Made by a program: the position numbers and the translations under genes
Notes under the pieces: model-generated
What the model was told of the DNA's origin: nothing
Databases searched by the model: none
What the model saw: the letters and a program-made list of their open reading frames with translations, nothing else
Part shown: positions 34,683 through 44,199 of the stretch, piece after piece
Layout of the letters: the number at the start of each line of letters is the position of its first letter
Numbering within the stretch: position 1 is the stretch's first letter
Assembly (NCBI RefSeq): GCF_000931445.1
Contig: NZ_CP010849.1
Span: forward strand, 186,001 to 250,000
Source: Streptomyces cyaneogriseus subsp. noncyanogenus
GTDB taxonomy: Bacteria; Actinomycetota; Actinomycetes; Streptomycetales; Streptomycetaceae
DNA: 64,000 nucleotides
Reading direction: 5' to 3'

Positions 34683-34758
34683 GGCACAGGGCATGCTGGT
34701 TGGTGTCGGAAAGGGAAACGGCGGACCGGGAGACCGGGCCACCCGCCCCGGACGGCAG

Positions 34759-34847
<89 letters not shown>

Positions 34848-34856
34848 GGTCATCGC

Positions 34857-34897
34857 GCCGCAGGACCGGCCCCCGCAACGGGGGCCGGTCCTGCGGC
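34857..34897 (+). terminator. Terminator immediately after tRNA-like gene 2
   Basis: A perfect 19-bp stem (34857-34875 with 34879-34897) with a CAA loop begins 11 bases after the tRNA 3' end. It marks the tRNA as an independent transcript. Confidence 0.85.
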
Positions 34898-35106
34898 ATG
34901 CCCACCGGAACCCGGCACACGGCCCGGCACACGGCCCGGCGCGGGGAGCGTTCGTGCCGGCCGGCCTGCGGGCCGTCGGCGCCCGCGCCGCAGCCGGCAG
35001 CCCCCGGCCCGGGGGGCGGGGGGCTGCCGGGTGCGGCGCCGGGGGGCCGGGCGCGCGGCCGGGCGGCCACCGGGGGCCCGTGGCCCGGTGGCCGCCCGGC
35101 GGCCGG

Positions 35107-36009
35107 TCACCTGGCGCCGCTCACCTCCTCCCGCCGGTCCGCCCGCGTCCGGGGCGGCTGCCTGAGCAGCGCGTCCACCATGCCCTCGTCCAGCATCGTC
35201 TGGGCGGCGACATCGGCGGCGTTGTCGAAGCCGAGGTCGACCAGCGCCACGCTCACCGTGTACTGCCCGGCCACCGTCCAGGTGCGAAAGCTCCACTCGT
35301 CGCCGGTGCCCGGGGTGCCGTCCGGGCGCAGCACCTGCACCCGCCGCGCGCCGGGCGCGAACCCGAACTCGGTGAAGCGGAACCGCAGTCCCTGCCCGAT
35401 CGCCTTGCTGTAGGCCTCCTTCAGCGTCCACAGCCGTACCAGTGCCGTGTTGCGCCGCTGGTCGCCCGTCCGGTCCAGCATCTGCGTCTCGTACGGTGTG
35501 CAGATCTGCCGTTCCACCGCCGATCCGCGCAGTTGCCGGCTGGTCAGCTCGGCGTCCACGCCGATCCAGCCGCGCCGGGTGATGCCGACGACCAGCAGGT
35601 CGGCGGTGTGGCTGAGGCTGATGTCGATCTGGTCGCAGCCGCGCAGATAGGGGCGGCCGCCGGGCTTGTAGGCCAGGTCGATGTCGGCGGGGCGGGCTTC
35701 CAGGACGGCGCCGGCGGTGTATTTCAGCAGCAGCCGGGTGGCCAGGAAGCGGGCCCGTACGTCCGGGTTCGTCATCGCCGTGAAGCGTTCCCAGTCCCGG
35801 CCCAGCAGTCCCGGCAGCGCGGAGTCCAGGCCGGTGTCCGGCTGCCAGTCGCTCAGCCAGTCCTCGAGGCGGGCGTAGACCACCACGCTGCCGGTGTCGG
35901 CCAGTTCCCGCCGGACGGTGTGCCAGGGGCCCTGGGGTGTGACCTGGAGGGGCTCGGCGATCGCGCACGGCGCGGGCGGTGTCGCCGAAGCGGCCCCGGG
36001 TGTCCTCAC
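35107..36009 (-). CDS. Sfp-type 4'-phosphopantetheinyl transferase
   Basis: A 300-residue PPTase with the Mg-binding motif GWIGVDAELT and the CoA/Mg motif RLWTLKEAYSKAIGQGL; ISLSHTADLLVVGI precedes. Sfp-type enzymes activate PKS and NRPS carrier domains. The GTG start at 36009 overlaps the stop of the ACP gene (GTGA), so the two are coupled. It should modify the PKS ACP and the discrete ACPs of this cluster. The leading 70 residues are less conserved and could be shortened in an alternative start. Confidence 0.93.
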   Translation of the reverse strand: MRTPGAASATPPAPCAIAEPLQVTPQGPWHTVRRELADTGSVVVYARLEDWLSDWQPDTGLDSALPGLLGRDWERFTAMTNPDVRARFLATRLLLKYTAGAVLEARPADIDLAYKPGGRPYLRGCDQIDISLSHTADLLVVGITRRGWIGVDAELTSRQLRGSAVERQICTPYETQMLDRTGDQRRNTALVRLWTLKEAYSKAIGQGLRFRFTEFGFAPGARRVQVLRPDGTPGTGDEWSFRTWTVAGQYTVSVALVDLGFDNAADVAAQTMLDEGMVDALLRQPPRTRADRREEVSGAR

Positions 36010-36338
36010 GCCGGGTTCTCCTCGGCCTTCGCGCCGCGCGCGGCTGCCCCGGGCCCGGGGTGTGCCGGGGCGTGCGGGGGGCGGGGGTGTTCTTCGGCGG
36101 TGCCGCGCAGCCAGTCGGTCAGGGAGCCGATGTCGGCCATGGCGCCCACCATGTCGGGCAGCGGCAGGTCGCCCAGGGCCGGGCGGCGTTCCTGGAGCCG
36201 GTCCACGAGCTCGATGAGCATCAGGGAGTCGAAGCCCAGGTCCTCGTAGAGGCGGCTGTGCTCGCCGGCCGGGGGCAGTCCCGTCTCGAGCGCGGCGACG
36301 ACGTCGTCGGCGACCCGGTCAAGCAGCAGTTCGCTCAT
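36006..36338 (-). CDS. Acyl carrier protein
   Basis: A 110-residue carrier protein with Ser38 in YEDLGFDSLMLIELVDRL, and a Pro/Ala-rich C-terminal tail after residue 80. It lies between the acyl-CoA dehydrogenase-like gene and the PPTase, all in the same direction. It probably carries the substrate on which the dehydrogenase acts. Confidence 0.9.
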   Translation of the reverse strand: MSELLLDRVADDVVAALETGLPPAGEHSRLYEDLGFDSLMLIELVDRLQERRPALGDLPLPDMVGAMADIGSLTDWLRGTAEEHPRPPHAPAHPGPGAAARGAKAEENPA

Positions 36339-36404
36339 GTTGTCCTCCGGTCGGTGTCGTTGCTGGGGCGTGGGCGGCCGCTGCCGGGCGGGGCGGGCGG
36401 CCGG

Positions 36405-38195
36405 TCACCGGGCGGCCAGCGGGGTGTCGTACAGGTCGAAGCTGGAGGACTGGGTGAAGCGGCGCGTCAGCTCGGTGAAGACCTCGGCCTCCGGGCCGGG
36501 CGCGTGCGCGGGGGTGCCGATGCCCAGCCGGGTGCAGATCCTCAGCAGCGCGGTCACCAGCCAGCCGGAGCCGGCCAGGAAGGTGTCCTGGCCGCCTTGC
36601 TGGTTGCGCCACACGCCCAGGCAGGCGGCGGCGGCCAGGACCAGGGTGTAGCGGTCGGCCAGGGCGTAGGTGTGCGGGTTGGCCAGGCTGTGGCGGCTGA
36701 GGGGGGCCAGGGTCGCGCAGGCCTGGCGCAGCCTGCGCAGTTCGTCGGCCAGCTGGCCCACGATGGGCCGCAGTACGGCGGTGAAGTCGCTGTCGGCGCC
36801 GGTGCGCAGGGTGTCGGCGGCGGCGACGAGCTCGGCGCACAGCGGGTCGGCGGCGGCCCGGGTGCCCAGGCGCCCGAAGTCCAGGGGGGGCAGTTCGTCG
36901 CGCAGCGCGAACAGGGCGCCGCCCAGGGGGGCGTCGGTCAGCCAGGAGCGGCGGGCCAGCGAGGACAGTTCGGGGCTGATGGTGGACAGCGCGGCGGCGG
37001 CCCCGGCGTGGCCCAGGCTGGTCACCGGCAGGTCGCGGACGTGTTTTTGGAAGATGCCGAACTCGCCGTCGCGCATGTAGATGCTGGAGCCGAGCAGGAC
37101 GAACAGCTCGTGGACGGCGTCGTGCAGCAGGATGGGCAGCAGGTACTTGGTGGCCGCGGCGTAGACGCCGGTGACGCCCAGGCCGAGGCCGGCCGCCCGG
37201 GTGGCGGCCAGGGCCAGGCTGTCGCAGATCAGCAGGTCGGTGAAGGCTCCGGCCAGGGTGCGCCGCGCCTGGGGGTTGCGCTGCACGGCCCGCCCGCCGA
37301 CCCCGTGGGCGTCGGCGAAGCGCAGCGCGGTGCGCAGGGCGGTGTCCCCGCCGCCCAGGACCATCGAGGGCAGGATGCTGCGGGTGAAGGCGAAGGAGCG
37401 CAGCGCCAGGTCGACGCCGTGGCCCTCCTCGCCCAGCAGGGCGCTGTCGGTGACCGGGCAGTCGGTGAACTCCAGGCCCGTCACCGGGCAGCCGCGCATG
37501 CCGACCATCGGGTAGCGCTCCAGGTCCCGGACCCGGCCGGCGGGCAGCGTCTGGCGGTCCAGCAGGAGGGTGGAGTGGTCCTGGCTGCCGCCGTCCTGGG
37601 AGCTGCGGCACACGATGACCAGGCCGCGGGCGCGGTGGGCGTTGATGATGACCCGTTTGGTGCCGCTCAGGACGCGGCCGCCGCCGCGGGCGGTGAGGGT
37701 GAACTCGTCGCGCAGGAAGGCGTTGCCGTGCGCCATCTCGCGGTAGGAGACGGCCAGCCGGCCGCCGCCCAGCAGCAGGTCGGCCGCCCAGCGCTGCTGG
37801 GCGCGGCTGCCGGCCGCCCACACCGAGGCGCCGGCCAGCACGGAGAACGCGCCGTATCCGGTGCCCAGGGCCTGGTCGCGGCGGAAGACCGGGCGCAGGA
37901 CCCGGGCCAGGGTGTCGGCCCGGACCAGGCGGCCGCCCAGGGCGGCGGGCACGAACTCGGCGTTGAGGCCGAAGCCGTCCAGGAGCTGTTCGGCCTCCCG
38001 GTGCGGCACCCCGCGCTCGTCGGCGGCCAGGATCGCCGCGTGTCCCAGCGGGTTGTCCGCGTCCCAGGGGTCGCCGAAGCGGCGCTCGAGGTCGGCGACG
38101 CGGCCGGCCACCGCCGCTTCGGAGGTCAGGGGGTCGGGTACCCGCGGCCGTCCGGCCGCCTGGTCCCTCTGTACGGCGAGCGTCGTCAGTGCCAT
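36405..38195 (-). CDS. Acyl-CoA/acyl-ACP dehydrogenase-family protein
   Basis: A 596-residue protein with an acyl-CoA dehydrogenase core: GYGAFSVLAGASVWAAGS, a middle beta domain with LAVSYREMAHGNAFLRDEFTL and VLSGTKRVIINAHRARG, then the helical C domain (SILPSMVLGGGDTALRTALRFA). A roughly 150-residue C-terminal extension makes it longer than a typical 380-400-residue enzyme. ATG 38195 follows AAGGTGG. It may dehydrogenate an acyl group held on the adjacent ACP. TCCAG and TCAAG words 11 bases apart about 90-105 bases upstream suggest a SARP box. Confidence 0.88.
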   Translation of the reverse strand: MALTTLAVQRDQAAGRPRVPDPLTSEAAVAGRVADLERRFGDPWDADNPLGHAAILAADERGVPHREAEQLLDGFGLNAEFVPAALGGRLVRADTLARVLRPVFRRDQALGTGYGAFSVLAGASVWAAGSRAQQRWAADLLLGGGRLAVSYREMAHGNAFLRDEFTLTARGGGRVLSGTKRVIINAHRARGLVIVCRSSQDGGSQDHSTLLLDRQTLPAGRVRDLERYPMVGMRGCPVTGLEFTDCPVTDSALLGEEGHGVDLALRSFAFTRSILPSMVLGGGDTALRTALRFADAHGVGGRAVQRNPQARRTLAGAFTDLLICDSLALAATRAAGLGLGVTGVYAAATKYLLPILLHDAVHELFVLLGSSIYMRDGEFGIFQKHVRDLPVTSLGHAGAAAALSTISPELSSLARRSWLTDAPLGGALFALRDELPPLDFGRLGTRAAADPLCAELVAAADTLRTGADSDFTAVLRPIVGQLADELRRLRQACATLAPLSRHSLANPHTYALADRYTLVLAAAACLGVWRNQQGGQDTFLAGSGWLVTALLRICTRLGIGTPAHAPGPEAEVFTELTRRFTQSSSFDLYDTPLAAR

Positions 38196-38285
38196 CGATC
38201 CGCCACCTTCCGCCGGGCAGGCCGGTTTGGTGTCCGCGGCCGCCGTGAAGCAAACCTTCCGTGGGCTCGAGCCTGGCCAAAGTCT

Positions 38286-38301
38286 CTGGAGGACCGCTTG
38301 A
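38286..38301 (-). promoter_or_regulatory. Possible SARP box before the dehydrogenase operon
   Basis: CTGGA at 38286 and CTTGA at 38297 give TCAAG and TCCAG on the coding strand with 11-base spacing; a further TCGAG at 38266-38270 is out of phase by two bases. Confidence 0.4.
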
Positions 38302-38983
38302 GACCTGCACGGGGCTGCCCACACCCCGCCCCCCCCGGGGGGCGGGTGCCCTTCGCCGCGGCGTCCGCCGGCCCGGCCCCCGGCCCCCGGGCCCCGCCCC
38401 GGTCTCTGCCGGAGCGGGGGCCGGAGCAGCCGGCGGGGCGGGGCCCGCAGCGGCCGGGCGGGGCGGCCGGCGGGGCGGCCGGCACCGGTCACCGGGCGCG
38501 GCGCCCAGGCGGCGGCGCCCGGGGCGAGCCCGGGGTGCTGGGCGATGCCCGGGGGTGGGGTGCCCGGGGCGGGGCGGTGCCCGAGGGGCGGGGCGGTTCC
38601 GGGGGGTGCCCCGGGGGGTTTTTCCTGCCGTCGGCGTGCGTGCGGACGGCAGCAGTACGGGAAATGACACGCCGTCCGGTGGCCCGCTGCCGGAAAGGCG
38701 CTCGAGGACGGTCACATCACCAACGGAATCCTCCGGGCACCCGCTTACGGTTTTCCGGCCACCGACTATGATCCGAAAGCACATCCGATAATTCGAGTTC
38801 GTCCCCGCGCGGCCGTCCCGGCATCACATGTCCCAAAGCCCGCTCAGCCCCGTACGAACCCGCGCGGCACGGGCCCGCACGGTGGAATACCGCGCGATAC
38901 GAGGCACGCACAGCACAGGCCGCGATTTCAGCCATGACGTTCCCCGGCCGCGGGAAGAATGCGGCCCGGACAGAGGGAGAGCG

Positions 38984-39730
38984 ATGGACGGCACGCCACC
39001 GGCCCTGCGCCTGTTCGTCTTCCACCACGCGGGCGGCTCGCACGTGACGTACCGCCACTGGCCCGGGCTGCTGCCCGAGCGGTGGGACGTGCGCCTCCTG
39101 GACGCTCCCGGGCGGGGCCGGCTCGGTGATCTGCCGCAGCTGGACGACGCCGGGCGGCTCGCCGACTTCTTCCTGCGCCGCCTGGAGGACGAGCTGCAAC
39201 AGGGCCCCTGCGCGTTCTTCGGGCACAGCATGGGGGCCCTGGTCGCCTACGAGATGACCGTCCGCCTCGCCGCCAAGGGCGGCCGGCTGCCGGTGTGGCT
39301 GGGGCTGTCCGCGCGGGGCGCGCCGCTGGCGCGGGGTGAGGAGCGGCAGCACCACCACCTGCCCGACGCCGAACTGCAGACCCATCTGGAACTGCTGGGC
39401 GGCACTCCCGACGAGGTGTTCGACAATCCCGATCTGTGGGCGCTGTACGGGCCGCTGATCCGGGGCGACATGCGTCTGGTGGAGACCTGGCGGCCGCGGC
39501 CGGGCACGCCCGCGCTGCCGGTGGCGATGTCGGTGTTCGGGGGCCGGGAGGACCGGTCGGTGCCGCCCGAGCGGCTGGCCGGCTGGGCGCGGCACACCGA
39601 GCGTTTCCTGGGCCTGCGGGTCCTGGACGGCGACCACTTCTACTTCCAGGACGATCCCGGGCCGCTGCTGGAGTGGGTGTGCCGGGACGTGGCCGCGGCG
39701 CTCGACTCCACCGCGGCGGTGTCCTGGTGA
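38984..39730 (+). CDS. Type II thioesterase
   Basis: A 248-residue type II thioesterase with the canonical nucleophile Ser82 in FFGHSMGALVAYEM, Asp in GGREDRSVP and the catalytic His in GDHFYF. The opening RLFVFHHAGGSHVTYRHWPGLLP is typical. ATG 38984 follows GGGAGA. It probably removes misprimed acyl groups from PKS and ACPs. It points in the opposite direction to the dehydrogenase operon and precedes a SARP gene by about 100 bases. Confidence 0.93.
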   Translation: MDGTPPALRLFVFHHAGGSHVTYRHWPGLLPERWDVRLLDAPGRGRLGDLPQLDDAGRLADFFLRRLEDELQQGPCAFFGHSMGALVAYEMTVRLAAKGGRLPVWLGLSARGAPLARGEERQHHHLPDAELQTHLELLGGTPDEVFDNPDLWALYGPLIRGDMRLVETWRPRPGTPALPVAMSVFGGREDRSVPPERLAGWARHTERFLGLRVLDGDHFYFQDDPGPLLEWVCRDVAAALDSTAAVSW

Positions 39731-39831
39731 ACCGGTCCGGGCCGCTGTGCGTCACGGCCCGGCGCCCCGGCGTCCGCATGTGCGGCTGACCGCCCGTTAC
39801 CCACTGCCTGCTTCCGAGATGAGGGGGACAG

Positions 39832-40941
39832 ATGCAGTTCCGCATCCTCGGTCCCGTGGAGATCCAGGACGAGCGTACCGGCCTGCGGATCCTCCCGACC
39901 GGCGCCAAACAGCGCGCTCTGCTCGGCGCGCTCGTGGTGAAGGCCGGGCGGGAGGTGTCCGTGCACCGGCTGATCGACGAGTTGTGGGGCGACGACCCGC
40001 CGGCCAACGCGGCCAACGCGCTGCAGGCCCACGTGGCCCGGCTGCGGCGGCGCCTGCCCGGCCCCCACGCCCCCCACGCCCCTGACGGTCCCGACGGCCG
40101 GGAGGGTGCGGGAAGGTGGGGCGGGGCGGGAAGTCCGGGAAGTCCGGGAGGTGCGGGGGGTGCGGGCGGGCCGGGGGGTCTGCCGCGCGAGTGGATCGCC
40201 ACCCGCTCGCTGGGCTATGTGCTGCACCTGGGCCCGGCCGGCACCGACGCCCAGCGTTTCCACGCGCTGGCCGCCCAGGGCCGGCAGGCCGCGGCCCACG
40301 ACCCGGCCAGGGCCGTGGAACTGCTGCGGGAGTCGCTGTCGTTGTGGCGCGGCCCGGCCCTGGAGGGCAGCACCCACGGTGACATCTGCGCGGCCGAGGC
40401 CGCGCAGCTGGAGGAGCACCGCATCACGGCGCTGGAGACGATGTACGACGCGTCCTTGCGGGCCGGGCGGCACGGAGAGGTCACCGGCGAGCTGGAGGAG
40501 CTGACCACCGACCATCCCATGCGGGAGCGGTTCCACGATCTGCTGATGGTGGCGCTGTACCGCTGCGGCCGGCAGGCGGAGGCGCTGAACATCTACGACC
40601 GGGTGCGCAGGCGTCTGGTGCGGGAACTGGGTGTGGAGCCGGGCCCGGCGCTGCGCGGCCGTATGGAGGCCATCCTGCGGCAGGACCCGGTGCTGGCCCT
40701 GTCCGGCCCGCCGGCCAGAGCCCGGCTCCGGCCGCTGCCGGACAGCCCCGGCCAGGACCACGGCCAGGGACAGGGACAGGGACAGGGTCAGGGGGAGGCC
40801 GAGGCGACGGTGCTGTCGCTGGGCAGCGAGATAGCCAGCCTGCACCACCGCATCGAGGGCCTCAGACTCCAGCAGGAGCAACTGGTGCGGCGTTTCGAGC
40901 AGTTGACGGCCACGGCGGGCGACCGCGTGGCCGGCCTCTGA
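39832..40941 (+). CDS. SARP-family activator with Gly-rich linker and C-terminal extension
   Basis: A 369-residue SARP. The winged helix occupies about 1-75 (MQFRILGPVEIQDERTG to NALQAHVARLRRRL). An unusual Pro/Gly-rich linker (about 77-118, [17 protein letters not shown]) interrupts between the DNA-binding core and its last strand (REWIATRSLGYVLHL). The BTAD (about 135-275) carries SLWRGPALEGSTHGD and MVALYRCGRQAEALNIYDR. A tail holds a Gly-Gln repeat near 310-320 (6-bp tandem repeat in DNA) and a predicted coiled coil (ASLHHRIEGLRLQQEQLVRRFEQ). The tail could mediate oligomerisation. It converges on the condensation gene at 41125. Confidence 0.92.
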   Translation: MQFRILGPVEIQDERTGLRILPTGAKQRALLGALVVKAGREVSVHRLIDELWGDDPPANAANALQAHVARLRRRLPGPHAPHAPDGPDGREGAGRWGGAGSPGSPGGAGGAGGPGGLPREWIATRSLGYVLHLGPAGTDAQRFHALAAQGRQAAAHDPARAVELLRESLSLWRGPALEGSTHGDICAAEAAQLEEHRITALETMYDASLRAGRHGEVTGELEELTTDHPMRERFHDLLMVALYRCGRQAEALNIYDRVRRRLVRELGVEPGPALRGRMEAILRQDPVLALSGPPARARLRPLPDSPGQDHGQGQGQGQGQGEAEATVLSLGSEIASLHHRIEGLRLQQEQLVRRFEQLTATAGDRVAGL

Positions 40942-41038
40942 CCCGTCCATCCCGCTCCCCCCCTTTTTTTCCGCTTCCATTCGTTCTTCCTGCTTCCGCC
41001 AGGGGGGCTGCCCTCCCCCGGGTCCGGTCCGGCGGGAA

Positions 41039-41085
41039 CCGGCGGCCCGGGCGGCCCGGGGGCCTGGGGGCCTGGGGGCCGCCGG
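41039..41085. terminator. Possible terminator between convergent genes
   Basis: A 10-bp GC stem (41039-41048 with 41076-41085) with a long loop follows the T-rich run after the SARP stop, between the convergent SARP and condensation genes. Confidence 0.45.
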
Positions 41086-41124
41086 CTGGTGGCTGGGGTG
41101 ACGGCTGGGGCCCCGGGAGGGGGG

Positions 41125-43436
41125 CTATCCCGGTCGCCGGGCCGCGGCGCCGAGGGCGCGGGCCAGGTCGCGTACCCGGTCCTCACCGGCGTCGTGGCCC
41201 GCGCCGAGCACCACCAGCGGCGCGGTGCCGGTGTCGGCCGCGATGTGCCGGGCCAGTTCGCAGGCCAGGGCGCCCGAGCCGGAGAACCCGCCGAGGATCA
41301 GGTGTTCGCCGGCGGCGAGCAGGGGCCGCAGGGCCGTGAGGGATTCGGGCAGGCCGGCCGCGTCGGCCCGCAGCGCGGTGAGGGCCTCGGGCCCCTGGTA
41401 GCGGCGGGCCAGCTCCCTGTGGCAGCCCTCGGGGGTTCCCGGTGGGGCGATCAGGCAGACGGTCTTGGCGCCGGGGCGGGACGGGCCGCGCAGCCGGGTC
41501 AGGCGCCGCTCGGCCGAGGCCGGGGGGTGGTCGTACAGGCGGGGCGCTGCGGTGTCGTCCAGTTCGGACAGCATCTGGGCGACGGTGGTGGTCTCCTCCG
41601 CGCGGGCGGGCAGCCGGCGCAGCAGCCGGGCGCTGTGGTCGAGCATCCGGGCCACCTGGTCGTCGTGGAGCCGGCCCCGGTCGTGCAGGGAGGTCAGCAC
41701 GAGCCCGCCCATGCCGTCGCGGTGGGCGAGGACGCTGATGGGGAAGGTGGTCTGCAGGCCCGCGGGGTCGGCGTCCTCCACGTGGATGCCCTGCGCGGCC
41801 AGGTCCGCGGCCAGGTCCTTCGCCGGGCGCGGCCGGTGCTCGAAGGAGAGCAGCGTGTGGGGTGCGTCGGCGTCGGCGTCGTATCCGAGCCACTGTTTGA
41901 TCTGCCCGGCGGTGACCCATTCGTAGGCGCCCAGGTCCAGGACCCGGTCGCGGACGGTGCGCAGCAGGGCGGGCACCGTGGCGGCGGGGTCGATGTCGAG
42001 GCTGACCGGCAGCGGGTTGTCGAAGGGGCCGGGGACGCGGGCGATGCCCTCCATGGGGATGCCGCGTCCGGAGACGGTGACGCTGAAGCTGACCGGGGCG
42101 GGGCCGCGGGCCGTGCCGCCCGCCCGGAGCAGGATCATCGCCCAGACGGCCTGCAGTGCGCTGCTCTCGGTCGCGCCCCAGCGGGCGGCCCAGTGGGCCA
42201 GGCGGGTGGCTTCGGCGTGGGTGAGGCGGGCCAGGGTGCGGCCGGTGCCGTGCCGGCCGGTGACGGCGCCGGGGCGGGCGCGGGGCAGGCCGGCGCCGAG
42301 GTCGCCGCCGGTGCGCGTAATAACTTCGTATAGCATACATTATACGAAGTTATACGACAGACGGCCTGCAGTGCGCTGCTCTCGGTCGGGCCCCAGCGGG
42401 CGGCCCAGTGGGCCAGGCGGGTGGCTTCGGCGGGGGTGAGGCGGGCCAGGGTGCGGCCGGGGCCGTGCCGGCCGGTGACGGCGGCGGGGCGGGCGCGGGG
42501 CAGGCCGGCGCCGAGGTCGCCGCCGGTGCGGGCGAAGAAGTCCCGGGCCGGGGCCGCGTCCTGGGTGGCCAGCCAGCGCCGGTAGTCCCGCAGGTCGGGG
42601 CGGCGTTCGCCGCCGTGGGCGAGGCCGGCGGCGAGGTAGGCGCGGTGGAATTCCTGTAGCAGCAGACGGACGCTGAAGCTGTCGAGCAGGGCACGGTGGT
42701 AGGTGAGGACGACGTCGGTGGGCGGGATGTGGCCGGCGGGGTGCTGCTGTGGTTCGCCGTCCAGCAGGGCGGCCCGCAGCAGGCCGGGCCGGGCGAGGTC
42801 GAAGCCGCGTCCGCGTTCCTGGTCCATCAGGGCCTGGCGGGTGAGGGTGCCGTGCGCGTGGCGGACGACTTCGGGGTGGGCGCGGGCGTGCAGCGCGGCC
42901 TGGGGCTGGGGGTCGAAGGCGAACGCCGCGCGCAGCACGGTCTCGTGGTCGAAGACGGACTGCCAGGCGGCGGTGAAGCGGCCGGTGTCCAGCGGCCCGT
43001 GCCAGCGCCACGCCAGTTGGGCGACCTGCTGGTGGGGGCGGTGGGCGGTACGGGCGAGCAGTTCACGCTGGAGCGGGGTGAGCGCCAGCGCCTCCGGCAG
43101 GGCGGGGGCCGGCGGGCGCGGGGCCGGGGCCCGGGGTGTGACGGCGCCGGGCCGGCCGGCCGGTTCGGCGGTGGCCGCGGTGAGCAGGTCGGCGAGGACG
43201 CCCGAGGGGTAGGGGGCGTCGAGTTCGAGGACGTGGTGGCCCGGTTCGCTGCGCAGCGTCCTGGGCCGTATGTCACGCAGCTCGGGCCGGTCGGCGGCGA
43301 TCCGGGCGAGCGCGGCTTCCAGGAGGGCGGTGCGCAGCGGGCCGCGCAGTTCCAGGGTGGACGGGGCGCCGGGTGCCGTGCCGTTGAGGGCGAGCACTGC
43401 GGTCAGCGACACATCCACGTTGCGTTCGACGGTCAT
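41125..43436 (-). CDS. Condensation-thioesterase didomain protein, broken by an assembly artefact
   Basis: Read from ATG 43436, the frame encodes an NRPS condensation-like domain: LTPLQRELLARTAH near 119-132 and YHRALLDSFSVRLLL at 246-260 as the HHxxxDG motif, with the catalytic His247 kept and Tyr/Ser in the flanking positions. The frame then enters the 454 linker at 42316-42357 and shifts. Deleting 215 bases (linker plus one 173-base copy) rejoins a frame of exactly 698 codons. It continues through GPFDNPLPVSLDIDP and ends in a thioesterase-like stretch with GGFSGSGALACELARHI, where the Ser is a nucleophile candidate. It may join an amine or amino acid to a carrier-bound acyl group. Two GTCAGC words at 43539-43555 precede the gene. 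The break is technical, not biological. Confidence 0.75.
42143..42530. repeat. 173-bp artefactual direct repeat flanking a sequencing linker
   Basis: Bases 42143-42315 and 42358-42530 are the same sequence with four substitutions, all G in the right copy. They flank the linker at 42316-42357. In a genuine genome only one copy should exist. Confidence 0.85.
42316..42357 (-). other. Roche 454 paired-end linker (contains a loxP site)
   Basis: The 42 bases match the reverse complement of the 454 Titanium paired-end circularisation linker as I remember it. The 34-base loxP (13-bp arms at 42320-42332 and 42341-42353, spacer GCATACAT at 42333-42340) is flanked by CGTA and ACGA. Its AT content differs sharply from everything around it. 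It is untrimmed library sequence in the assembly. Confidence 0.93.
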
Positions 43437-44199
43437 CGGCTCCGCGGGGCCCGTACGCACGCGCGAGGCGACGGCGAAGGCCCCTCCCTCCTCTCCTTCG
43501 AGCGCAGGGTTCGAGTATGGGCCGCGGTCCCACGGGACGCTGACACGCCGCTGACACCGCACCGGCTCGCCGCCGGTGCCGGGACGCGGCCTGGCCGGGC
43601 GGCCAGCCGGGGCGCGGGCCGGGCGGCGTGCCGGGGCGCGGGCCGGGCGGCGTGCCGGGGCGCGTCCCGGCGGGCCGGCGGCCGCCGTGGGGTGCCGGTA
43701 GGTCTGGCCATACCCGGTGTCATGCCCGCTCCCGCCTGTTCTGCGCCCGCCGCTGTCCCCGGCCCGGTGCCGGAGCGGATCCCCATGCAAGGGGCAGCCA
43801 CCGGAGCGCGGCTGGAGCGGGCCCGGTCAGGGCGCCCTGCGGGCCCGCCGGGCGGGGCGGTCGGGGCGGCCGGGTGCGGGTGAGGGCGTCGGGAGGCGGC
43901 ACCGGCTCCAGCCGGTTTCGAGCCCGCCTGGTGGATTCCTCGACCGGGCCACCACCCTTCCGCCCGCCGGCCGTCGGCCCGCCGCCCGCCGCCTTTGGCC
44001 GGTCGGCTGCCGCCCGCGGCCCGCCGCTCGCCGCTCTTGGCCGGTCGGCTGCCGGCTGCCGCCCGCGGCCCGGTGACTGCCGCCCGCCGTCTGCCGTTCG
44101 TCGTCCGCCGTCTGCGGTCTGCTGTCCGCTGTCTGCTGTCCGCTGTCTGCTTTCGGCGGGTGACGCCGGCCTCTGGTCCGTGGGCTGCGGGCCGCCCGG
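43437..44199. other. 763-base intergenic stretch with operator and tandem repeats
   Basis: It contains the operator at 43539-43555. A 26-base GC repeat is duplicated near 43616-43668, a GGCCGGTCGGCTGCCG word occurs twice near 43998 and 44040, and a GTCTGCTGTCCGCT-type array lies at about 44092-44155. I see no credible gene on either strand. Confidence 0.5.
43539..43555 (-). promoter_or_regulatory. SARP-type operator pair before the condensation gene
   Basis: GCTGAC at 43539 and 43550 gives GTCAGC twice with 11-base spacing on the coding strand, 103-120 bases upstream of the ATG at 43436. Confidence 0.6.

Noticed and set aside
42320..42353. A natural or engineered loxP recombination site
   Set aside because: The extra four bases on each side match the 454 paired-end linker, and the flanks are a duplicated stretch with scattered mismatches. 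A library artefact explains all of it; there is no marker cassette or Cre gene.
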